NCBI GenBank assembly: GCA_036496265.1
Contig: DASXLL010000044.1
Location: forward strand, 41,311 to 105,310
Length of the DNA stretch: 64,000 nt
Origin: CAYLLN01 sp036496265
Lineage (GTDB): Bacteria; Planctomycetota; Planctomycetia; Pirellulales; Pirellulaceae
Direction of reading: 5' to 3'
Part shown: piece after piece, positions 57,356 to 64,000 of the stretch
How the letters are laid out: the number at the start of each line of letters is the position of its first letter
Numbering within the stretch: the stretch's first letter is position 1
Made by a program: the position numbers and the translations under genes
The notes under the pieces: model-generated
Database searches by the model: none
What the model was told of the DNA's origin: nothing
Seen by the model: only the letters and a program-made list of their open reading frames with translations

Positions 57356-59041
57356 ATGAAAGACAGCGATCAAATTGAGTTGCTAAAGCTGCTGGCCCGG
57401 TTGTGCGATGAGCGGTTAGACGATGCGGAGGCCGCGCGGCTGGAGGCATTGCTTGCCGATGAAGAGGCACGGCGAATTTATGCGGAATACATGGATGTGG
57501 AGGCGCGACTGCTAACGCTGGGGAGTGAGGCGGCCGCTCGAGCTGAAGATGTTTCGCAGGCTTGTGAAGTGCGCTCGCGATCGAGTGCAAATGCGTCGCC
57601 GGTGCAGCGAAAGTGGTGGTCGCAATCCACCCTGCGATATGTGGCAGTGGCAGCGACGAGCATGGCGGCGACGGTGCTGGCCCAGTGGTTGATCCGTGCG
57701 CCGGCGGTTCGCGAAATGCCGCAAACGGCGATTGCCGCCCAAAGCGCGCCAAAAAGTTATGTCGCCACGCTGACGCAGACCGTCGACGCCCAGTGGGGCG
57801 CTGCGACGCAAGCTTACCACAGCGGCTCGCGCGTACTGTCTGGCGAATTTGAGCTGCGTCAAGGAGTCGCTCGCCTCGCGTATGACGGCGGCATTGAGCT
57901 GATTGTCGAGGGGCCGGCGCGGCTGCGGCTCGAAAGCGAATCGAGCGCGGAGATCATTTCTGGCAAGGTCGTGTTCCGTGCAGACGATGCGTCGGCGCCA
58001 TTTCGTTTGAGCACGCCGACTGCGGTGCTAATCGACCTGGGCACCGAATACGCCGTAGAAGTGGCCAAAGATCGCGAAGAAATTCACGTTTTCTCCGGTG
58101 AAGTGCAGCGCCTCGCAAAAAGCAGCGTGCAGCCTGTTGTGGCCGAAGTGCTCGAGGCCGGCGAAGCACGCGTTTTCGTCGGCTCAGCCGAAAGAGCCGG
58201 CGAAGCCGCGGATATGATGCCGCAAAAATTTGTGCGCCAGTTGCCGCAGCAGCCCCAGTCGCCAACTCATGCCATGACCGGCCTCTTGGCGTACGAGGGA
58301 TTTGACTACGCAGCGGCAACGACGCTGGCCGACGACACGGCTTCCGGCGGCGCGGGATTCGTCGGCCCCTGGGGCGGCGGTTTCGCCCGAGCGCCGAATG
58401 AACGACATGACGACCGCATCGCACTCGATGTCGAGCACAGCCTAACGCGGCAATCGACACCCGCTGCATCGATCGGGGGTAGTTTCGAGCATATCGGGTT
58501 CGCCAAGTATTTTCGGCGGCTGGCGACTCCAATCCGCCTCGATGCCGACGGCGTCTATTACTTCAGCTTTTTGTTACGACGCGAAGGGCCGCCGCTGGAT
58601 CCGCTGGCCGACGTTTCAATTCAGCTCCGCGAGACTCAGGAGCTGGCCGGCGATCAGCGTGATGCAACGATCGATTTGCGCAAGCGGCTGAATTTCGGCG
58701 TCGATCGCACCAACGAGTTGTTCACGCACCTAGAGCGGATCGGCCGGCGAATGCCGCTGCCGCTGAGTTATGGCGAGACGTATTTGCTCGTGACAAAAGT
58801 TGCGGCGAGCGGAGCCTATCCGGATCAGGCGTTTCTGCGGATTTACGGGCCGCAAGAGCCGGTGGACGGCCAAGAACCGGCAACATGGACCGCCGTCGGC
58901 GCACCCGTGCAAAGCGACTTGGTCTTCGACTGGCTCGAAATTCACATCAACAGCCACACCCGCCAAGCCATCGACGAAATCCGCATCGGAACAACGTGGG
59001 AAGCGGTGACGGCGGCATGGGTTGCGAGCTCAACGCGGTAG
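57356..59041 (+). CDS. FecR-like anti-sigma membrane protein with LamG-like domain
   Basis: A 561-residue protein. N-terminal anti-sigma-type helical part (LLKLLARLCDERLDDAEAARLEALLADEE) and MDVEARLLTL; one membrane helix near 100-120 (YVAVAATSMAATVLAQWLI); FecR domain about 150-260 with GGIELIVEGPARLRLESES, GKVVFRA and LIDLGTEYAVEV; then a beta-sandwich region about 310-555 with LLAYEGFDYAA and GGSFEHIGFAKYFRRL. The cytoplasmic part probably binds the divergent ECF sigma factor and the outer part senses a ligand. That is the FecR model; the ligand is unknown. ATG 57356 is clear. Confidence 0.88.
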   Translation: MKDSDQIELLKLLARLCDERLDDAEAARLEALLADEEARRIYAEYMDVEARLLTLGSEAAARAEDVSQACEVRSRSSANASPVQRKWWSQSTLRYVAVAATSMAATVLAQWLIRAPAVREMPQTAIAAQSAPKSYVATLTQTVDAQWGAATQAYHSGSRVLSGEFELRQGVARLAYDGGIELIVEGPARLRLESESSAEIISGKVVFRADDASAPFRLSTPTAVLIDLGTEYAVEVAKDREEIHVFSGEVQRLAKSSVQPVVAEVLEAGEARVFVGSAERAGEAADMMPQKFVRQLPQQPQSPTHAMTGLLAYEGFDYAAATTLADDTASGGAGFVGPWGGGFARAPNERHDDRIALDVEHSLTRQSTPAASIGGSFEHIGFAKYFRRLATPIRLDADGVYYFSFLLRREGPPLDPLADVSIQLRETQELAGDQRDATIDLRKRLNFGVDRTNELFTHLERIGRRMPLPLSYGETYLLVTKVAASGAYPDQAFLRIYGPQEPVDGQEPATWTAVGAPVQSDLVFDWLEIHINSHTRQAIDEIRIGTTWEAVTAAWVASSTR

Positions 59042-59070
59042 AAACTCCTGTTGTCATTTTTGGAGTGGGC

Positions 59071-60132
59071 ATGTTCATTCTCCTACAAAACAGCCGGGAC
59101 CAAACTTGGTCCCGGAGTGCTTCGGTGGATGATTTCTCTGTGGATCTCAAGGAGCAGATCTGCGCCCGACTTAGAGCCAGCGTGCGACGGGCGTTCACGC
59201 TGGTGGAACTGCTCGTCGTGATCGCAATCATCGGCGTGCTCGTGGCTCTCCTCTTGCCGGCCGTCCAAACGGCGCGCGAGGCCGCCCGGCGGAGCCAGTG
59301 CATCAACAATCTCCGACAGATCGGCCTATCGCTGCACAGCCATCACGATCAGTTCGGCGTGCTTCCTTTTGCCCGCACCGGCGGCCGGCCCCAGAGCATT
59401 TCTTGGGCGCCGCTCATCTTGCCGTTCATCGAGCAAAAAAATCTGCAAACATTGTTCACAACACCAATTGCGAATGGCTCCAGCACGTTCCCGATGTACA
59501 CGCCATCGAGCGAGAACGTTTCCACGAACATCAACATCACCATCAACAACATCAACCGCACGCAGTTTCAAGCGACCGGCGCGATGAATATGGCGGTCAA
59601 GATTTTCGTCTGCCCGACGCGGCGCAAAGTCGGCTTTTTGTCGGCGACGGGCGGTACGAATGACGGCGGCGTCGGCGGCATTTGCTCCGATTACGCCGCC
59701 AACTATGGCACGAATACGAACGGCAATACCAACGACGGGCCGTTCTGGCTGAATGAAACTAGCGGCTCAAAATACGGTGTCGGCAAGCGATTCCCCGAGA
59801 TTAGCGACGGCTTGAGTCAGACGATTCTGTTCGGCGAGAAGCACGTCAATCTAAGCTCCTTCAAGCAGCAGCCCGGAGTAATGGACAGCAGCGATTTTTG
59901 CGTCTGGGCCAGCCGCAATGCCTTTTCTGTCGGCCGCATCGGCGGCCCGCTAGCGCCGCTCGCTCTGACACAAAACGATATCTACCGCAACCAATTCGGC
60001 AGCTGGCACCCGAGCATCGTACCCATGCTATTTGGCGATTCGAGCACGCAGGTGCTGAGGACATCCATGGACACGATCACCCTCGGCAGTCTCTGCGGCA
60101 GCATGGATGGAAACACCATCGGCGATTACTAG
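59071..60132 (+). CDS. DUF1559 pseudopilin-like protein
   Basis: A protein of up to 353 residues. The type II pseudopilin N-terminus RRAFTLVELLVVIAIIGVLVALLLPAVQTAREAARRSQCINNLRQIGLSLHSHHD is present, then the DUF1559 body with SWAPLILPF, CPTRRKVG and the H-x9-DG-like end (ISDGLSQTILFGEKHV; SWHPSIVPMLFGDS). Planctomycetes have many such proteins; their role is unknown. Start unclear: ATG 59071 has GGAG upstream but would include a hairpin repeat in the coding part; GTG 59125, 59140 or 59182 would avoid it. It follows the FecR-type gene by 29 bases. Confidence 0.85.
   Translation: MFILLQNSRDQTWSRSASVDDFSVDLKEQICARLRASVRRAFTLVELLVVIAIIGVLVALLLPAVQTAREAARRSQCINNLRQIGLSLHSHHDQFGVLPFARTGGRPQSISWAPLILPFIEQKNLQTLFTTPIANGSSTFPMYTPSSENVSTNINITINNINRTQFQATGAMNMAVKIFVCPTRRKVGFLSATGGTNDGGVGGICSDYAANYGTNTNGNTNDGPFWLNETSGSKYGVGKRFPEISDGLSQTILFGEKHVNLSSFKQQPGVMDSSDFCVWASRNAFSVGRIGGPLAPLALTQNDIYRNQFGSWHPSIVPMLFGDSSTQVLRTSMDTITLGSLCGSMDGNTIGDY
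59094..59115. repeat. Hairpin repeat CCGGGACCA/TGGTCCCGG
   Basis: A 9-bp stem with AACT loop, flanked by AACAG upstream. The reverse complement of the copy at 18253-18274, and a covarying relative of the copy at 50822-50843. It lies at the very start of the DUF1559 gene or just before it, depending on the start codon. Confidence 0.8.
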
Positions 60133-60178
60133 CCCACCGGTTTTTCTGATCTCTGATCTCTGACCTACAGGTGAGCCA

Positions 60179-60577
60179 ATGACATTGGCGCGACTCCTTT
60201 CAGTGACGTTGATCGTGGCGTGCCTCGCCGGCTGCGGCAGCAAAATGGCGCAAGTGCATGGCAAAGTGACCTTACCGGACGGCAAACCCGCCGCCGGCAG
60301 TCAGGTTGTCTTCCAAAGTGGCGCCGAGAAACAGAAATTCACGGCCCGCGGCGACGTTGGGCCTGACGGAACGTTTCGGATGAGCACCGAAAAGCCCGGC
60401 GACGGTGTCCCACCCGGCAAGTACAACGTCATCGTCAATCCGCCGCCCATGGTGAACGCCGAAGGCCCTTACATCGTCCCCTTCAACAACAAATTCACCA
60501 ACTTCAGCACTTCCGGGCTGGAATTTGAAGTCAAACCCGGCGCCGCCAACGACTTCCCGATTCAGGTAACCAAATGA
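60179..60577 (+). CDS. Small lipoprotein, carboxypeptidase-regulatory-like
   Basis: A 132-residue lipoprotein with lipobox LAGC (Cys19). The mature part has HGKVTLPDGKPAAGSQVVFQS, DVGPDGTFRMS and GVPPGKYNVIV, the beta-sandwich pattern of carboxypeptidase regulatory-like domains. Planctomycete genes of this kind often follow a DUF1559 gene, as here (46 bases). It may be an envelope or pilus-associated protein; that is inferred from the pairing. The start ATG 60179 is clear. Confidence 0.85.
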   Translation: MTLARLLSVTLIVACLAGCGSKMAQVHGKVTLPDGKPAAGSQVVFQSGAEKQKFTARGDVGPDGTFRMSTEKPGDGVPPGKYNVIVNPPPMVNAEGPYIVPFNNKFTNFSTSGLEFEVKPGAANDFPIQVTK

Positions 60578-60914
60578 AATAGAAATCGCAAGTCACCGAT
60601 CTCCTGCGACCACGGGGCTTGTCCCCGTGGGGCATTCATTAGACAGCTACCGCTCGCCTCCCGCGCAACAGTTTCCATTGCGAAGCGTTCGTTCATTCCC
60701 TAAAACCAGCTCCGTGAAGTGACAGAATGACTTTCAGCCGAGCAGGCGTATCAGCACCAGCCGCCGCGCTGATTTCTATTGCGGTTACTTGCACCGCACT
60801 GTCGGCTACGGTCGATGGCGAAGCCGGACGGCAGTTAACCCGCCTCGCGCAATGAGGAAAGCGCAGGAGAAACCTCTCGCTACACCGCCCGCAATTGAGC
60901 CCGCTCTGGGCGTT
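60578..60914. other. 337-base spacer with one hairpin, no gene seen
   Basis: Between the lipoprotein and the 96-residue gene on the other strand. A hairpin CCACGGGG/CCCCGTGG (60610-60630, 5-base loop) lies 33 bases after the lipoprotein stop and could terminate it; no T-run follows. Nothing else is visible. Confidence 0.55.
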
Positions 60915-61205
60915 TTATTGAAGGATGTAGCAGGTCGCTGCCACAACGGTTCCGTGTCCCGGAACGGTAGGTATCGCTGCGGATGGAGGGACTGCCGACG
61001 GTCCCGTCGCATTGGCAACCATCATGCTCGCAATACCGCGCAAGGCCGCGTTGTTAATCGCCTGGACATAATGCTCCGAGACACCGCCCGCTCGCAACGC
61101 ACTAATGAAATCCGATAACTCCCGGTACGGTTCCGCGCTCTGCGAGCAACGCCGGACGCAATTCGTTATGGCACGGCTCAGGTGATTTGCTTCGGTGTAC
61201 GTCAT
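60915..61205 (-). CDS. Unknown small protein with strong ribosome binding site (96 aa)
   Basis: A 96-residue protein. ATG 61205 (MTYTEANHLSRA) has GGGAGG eight bases upstream, so I choose it over an earlier frame start at 61274. The first half is helical with AITNCVRRCSQSAEPYRELSDFISALRAGGVSEHYVQAINNAA and three Cys overall; the second is Ala/Pro/Gly-rich with PTVPGHGTVVAATC near the end. No known family. It is an isolated gene. Confidence 0.7.
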   Translation of the reverse strand: MTYTEANHLSRAITNCVRRCSQSAEPYRELSDFISALRAGGVSEHYVQAINNAALRGIASMMVANATGPSAVPPSAAIPTVPGHGTVVAATCYILQ

Positions 61206-61494
61206 AGCTATTGCCTCCCTGAACGGCGTGAAGTGAGGTAAGCACAAAACAGGGATGCAATTGCAATGCCACACCGCAGCCCTTCAATTTTCCTCAGATT
61301 TCATGTGTGGGCGTTCTCAAATTGAAACACACGGTATCTCATTTGCTTTGCCGCCAGTGCCTGAACGAAACGGTCACCAGGCCCTTCACGTACAAGACTT
61401 CATGCCGCGGAGTGTACGCCCATGATCACTTCTCAGCACGCTGGAGCAATGCCGACTGGAATCGAGGCAATCAATTTAGCCGAGTGGGCGCGAG

Positions 61495-61680
61495 CTAGCC
61501 AGATTTTTTGGCGCGACGAGCCCTGGACAGATACCACGCATAGAAGCAGACGGCGTAAAACGCCAGCATCGCTCCGATCACCCATGAGACATGGATGGCC
61601 ACGAACTCAGGCGGCGGATTGGGATACGGTACGACCACGTAGCCGCGACGCAGGGCATTCACGAAGTATTCCCAGAACAT
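61495..61680 (-). CDS. Small single-pass membrane protein (61 aa)
   Basis: Starts at ATG 61680 with MFWEYFVNALRRGYVVVPYPNPPPEF; one membrane helix VSWVIGAMLAFYAVCFYAWYLSRARRAKKSG ends in a basic tail, placing the C-terminus inside. AGGGG lies three bases upstream. The frame continues to 61860 but the extra part is not protein-like. No function can be given. Confidence 0.6.
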   Translation of the reverse strand: MFWEYFVNALRRGYVVVPYPNPPPEFVAIHVSWVIGAMLAFYAVCFYAWYLSRARRAKKSG

Positions 61681-61860
61681 GCCCCTGATTCTAACTGGCG
61701 GCGCAGGTGGTTTTGTCAAAGACAATCGCAAAAAGCTTGCGTCGTGAATAAATGGCCCATTATTCTGGGCTCGTCCCATTTCTGGAGGGCCTGTTGATGT
61801 CTCGTTCGCGCAGCGAACCACGGCCAGCGCCATCACTCCGCGGCACCCAGTCGCATTCAA

Positions 61861-62040
61861 TCAAGCTTTTTTTTGGGACTGCCGCCTTCCCCGTTTCATC
61901 TCTTCGTTTATACGGTCAGACTGCTCACGGATTTCATCCCAAAACCGCTTCATCCGCTCTTGGCGATCGTTGAGGCCGTCGATTTCAACACCCGGCTGAT
62001 GCCCCGTTCGGTTGTCTACGAAGCTATTCCTTTGCCCGCT
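61861..62040 (-). pseudogene. Open frame continuing after the lipoprotein stop, gene remnant or tiny gene
   Basis: On the minus strand, the frame of the 284-residue lipoprotein stays open for 59 codons after its TGA and ends at TGA 61861-61863. The sequence is strongly protein-like: IDGLNDRQERMKRFWDEIREQ and INEEMKRGRRQSQKKA, a charged helix. The first ATG in it is at 61953 (30 residues). It may be the tail of a longer ancestral gene cut by a stop, a separate gene with an odd start, or chance. A run of eight A sits just before the stop. Confidence 0.35.
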
Positions 62041-62895
62041 TCAAGGAGGTGAGGTCTCGCGCGAAGTTTTTTGTCCGGATTCCGCGTTGGGCTTCGGCAA
62101 TCCTTGAGAAGGAGTTTTCCTCTCGAATAAGAGTTCTCGTTTGATTTGAGATGGAAATTCATCATAGAGTTTCGGATTCATCTCATACATTTCCAGCGGA
62201 AAGTGCATCTCGTTGCGCCAGTAATTGGGATTAACGACCAGGTGGTCCTTTTCTTTCTCGTACCACTGCATGGCATTCTCAATGTACTCAGCATCATCCT
62301 GGCCGCGAATTCCGAGGCCACCGAAGCCGCGCCGAACGGCAGCGGCAAGATCGTGGCGTGCCGCGGGCACCTGACACTTTGAATAGGCTTCGCCAAGAAT
62401 CAGAATTGGGTCCTTCAGTCTCTGCCCCCGATGTGTCAAGCAGAACTCGACGGTATCGTAAAATCCAACTCGGCCGGGACATCGCTTGGACAACAACGCT
62501 ATCAGACTTTCTCGATCTCCTGAACGCGTGAAATAACGCACCATGAACTCGACTACCTCATGGCCAAAGCCAAGGTCTGGTATCGTTCCGGTCGAACCAG
62601 CCAACTTGCGTAATTCCCGATCAGAGAGATTTTTTCTAAGCAGGTTATTCACCATTTTCTCGAGCTGTGCATACTTATCCTTTCCGGGTTTTCCAGGAAT
62701 CGTCTCGGAATTGTTGTCATAAGCATCCTGCAGCGATTGCCACTGCCTTTCGATCTCGTGCATCTTGGGCGAATCCCAAGTTATGTGTTTTTCCTCCGGC
62801 ATGCCTTGGTTCCACCCACAGCCATGTTGTACCGCTAGCGCAACTCCCACCAGAGCCGCGCGAAACCAGAACCGCAGACGAACTGCCTTATTCAT
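62041..62895 (-). CDS. Lipoprotein of unknown function (284 aa)
   Basis: A 284-residue protein. ATG 62895 with AGGA eight bases upstream; the longer frame from 63063 is unlikely. Signal segment FRAALVGVALAVQHGCGWN suggests a lipobox-like QHGC, though it is not a perfect one. The rest is helical with LEKMVNNLLRKNLSDRELRKLAGSTGTIPDLGFG and TVEFCLTHRGQRLKD. I recognise no domain. It lies 115 bases after the end of the second DUF1559 gene and may be co-transcribed. Confidence 0.7.
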   Translation of the reverse strand: MNKAVRLRFWFRAALVGVALAVQHGCGWNQGMPEEKHITWDSPKMHEIERQWQSLQDAYDNNSETIPGKPGKDKYAQLEKMVNNLLRKNLSDRELRKLAGSTGTIPDLGFGHEVVEFMVRYFTRSGDRESLIALLSKRCPGRVGFYDTVEFCLTHRGQRLKDPILILGEAYSKCQVPAARHDLAAAVRRGFGGLGIRGQDDAEYIENAMQWYEKEKDHLVVNPNYWRNEMHFPLEMYEMNPKLYDEFPSQIKRELLFERKTPSQGLPKPNAESGQKTSRETSPP

Positions 62896-63010
62896 GGATT
62901 GATCCTGCGTTTTCGCAAAGTTGTGACACTGGCGCGGCGGCGGCTCCTGGCCGGTTCTCAAACTGAATATCTTCTGAGCAAGCGTCGGGATATTGAGGAA
63001 CCATGCTGTA

Positions 63011-64000
63011 TCACACGCCCCAACGTCTTGGCGCAACGACACCTTGGTAAGCCAACAACACAACCGCCACGATCCATACGGGCAGCCCGACGAGGTGAGG
63101 CCAATGAACGCGCAATTCGTCCCGGCGGAGTTCAGAGTATGGGTCGTATTTGGCGCGAGCGTTCTCGATTTTTCTTCGCTCCTCGGGAGGCAATAGTAGC
63201 ACCTCGGGGGGCAAGATGCCCGTCAGCACGCTCGTCCTGGAATCCCACGGGAACGTGAAGACCATGTCGCCGTAGACAAGTACAGCGTTTACTCCTGGTG
63301 TCTTGCACGAAAAGTAATCGTGATCGCGCACATGTGCGGCTTTCGCCGCTATGGACATGAGCGCTGGGATATCGTCGAGGTCTATATCCTTCGGTTCGGT
63401 CCATTGGATGCCCGAATTGGCCATTTCGATCACCAGGAATGCCTCGGCCGCCTGATGGTGCAGCTTGTGATCGGTGCTCTCGGCATTGCGATGCCGCCAT
63501 GTGGCCCTCCTGCCAACGATTGCCACATAACTCGTTGTCGTGGAGTTCGGTGCCCAAGCAGTCTGGTCCGTCGGGCACTTGTACACAGATTTGCGATCAG
63601 CCAAGAGTTTCAAGTTGTTCGGACTACCCCATGGCTCGTTGAAGTTCCAGTAGCTGTAAGTCAACGTGGCGTCCAGGAATGGTAGGATCAGTAAACGCCA
63701 ACTATGCAGCGGCCGGCCTGACTTGTCATAGGTGCAAGTTGGTGGGTAGCACCCGTGGCAATCCCAATAGCTACGCACGGCGATCCCAATCTGTCTCAAG
63801 TTATTCTCGCAATGCACACCACGAGCCCTTTCCCGTGCGGCCTTCACCGCTGGCACTAACAGACCAACCAAAGCCGATAGTCCCAGGACTACGGCCGCAA
63901 TGCGAAGTGATCGAGTCCAGCGGGATTCTCTCACCAAAAAACAAGCTGCCAACACGAACAAGATCGCGGAGACAGCCGTTCCGCCTACGGCCCCAAACGC
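63011..64000 (-). CDS. DUF1559-like protein with atypical N-terminus, partial at 5' end
   Basis: The frame is open to the window edge, so the start lies outside; 329 residues are visible. Two membrane helices come first (GTAVSAILFVLAACFLV and RIAAVVLGLSALVGLLVPAV). Then comes KAARERARGVHCENNLRQIGIAVRSYWDCHGCYPP, the DUF1559 signature, followed by SWRLLILPFLDA and CPTDQTAW. A third membrane helix LVGLPVWIVAVVLLAYQGVV ends the protein. The FTLVELLVV pilin-like peptide is absent, so it is not a pseudopilin precursor. It is a planctomycete-specific DUF1559 branch with unknown function. Confidence 0.8.
   Translation of the reverse strand, partial: AFGAVGGTAVSAILFVLAACFLVRESRWTRSLRIAAVVLGLSALVGLLVPAVKAARERARGVHCENNLRQIGIAVRSYWDCHGCYPPTCTYDKSGRPLHSWRLLILPFLDATLTYSYWNFNEPWGSPNNLKLLADRKSVYKCPTDQTAWAPNSTTTSYVAIVGRRATWRHRNAESTDHKLHHQAAEAFLVIEMANSGIQWTEPKDIDLDDIPALMSIAAKAAHVRDHDYFSCKTPGVNAVLVYGDMVFTFPWDSRTSVLTGILPPEVLLLPPEERRKIENARAKYDPYSELRRDELRVHWPHLVGLPVWIVAVVLLAYQGVVAPRRWGV

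Noticed and set aside
61307..61498. Small plus-strand frames between 61307 and 61973
   Set aside because: No ribosome site, no known motif and poor composition; the minus-strand 61-residue frame is more protein-like.

Overview
The window looks like a chromosome segment of a planctomycete, probably of the Pirellula type. The reasons are two DUF1559 proteins, a giant surface protein with an N-terminal LEPR signal motif, a large Ser/Thr kinase beside an ECF sigma factor, a second ECF sigma factor divergent from a FecR-like anti-sigma protein, a PL10 pectate lyase, many secreted proteins of unknown function, weak Shine-Dalgarno use and many short hairpin repeats. No rRNA, tRNA, CRISPR array, phage or transposase gene was seen. 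Genes fill most of both strands.

Layout. 1-180: tail of a dolichol-phosphate-mannose-type glycosyltransferase. 185-7375: pectate lyase, a DnaK-like protein, a kinase with TPR-type repeats and its convergent ECF sigma factor. 7451-11718: TPR-glycosyltransferase, a secreted coiled-coil protein and a DUF433/PIN-like toxin-antitoxin pair. 11733-15800: sulfate activation genes cysD and cysNC, separated by three small co-oriented genes of unknown function. 15964-18187: DCC-type thiol protein and a membrane coiled-coil protein. 18303-28829: one adhesin-like gene of 3508 codons with a cyclophilin domain, an SdrD-B-type domain, many cadherin-like repeats and nine 127-residue repeats. 29339-34718: DUF2760, an Hsp70 and an Hsp70-DUF3731 protein in a tight array. 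34751-39903: SDR-like protein and HrpA helicase. 40203-48950: secreted proteins, PckA, a duplicated Spy/CpxP-like pair split by an HNH nuclease cassette, and a redoxin-fold lipoprotein. 49143-55557: thiolase, cold-shock protein, HEAT protein, a protease/SirB1 fusion and a ceramidase-like enzyme. 55717-60577: secreted protein, ECF sigma/FecR pair, DUF1559 pseudopilin-like protein and a small lipoprotein. 60915-64000: small genes, a lipoprotein and a second, partial DUF1559 protein.

Two themes stand out. First, three divergent Hsp70 proteins lie in two clusters, one beside a kinase/sigma module and one with DUF2760, which suggests specialised chaperones. Second, compact palindromic elements are scattered through intergenic DNA and inside genes. 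They include a perfect four-stem cloverleaf of exactly 23 codons inside an Hsp70 gene, a 100-base element with terminal inverted repeats inside hrpA, and a hairpin family with a compensatory base-pair change between copies. This looks like a mobile or structure-selected repeat system that tolerates in-frame insertion into proteins.
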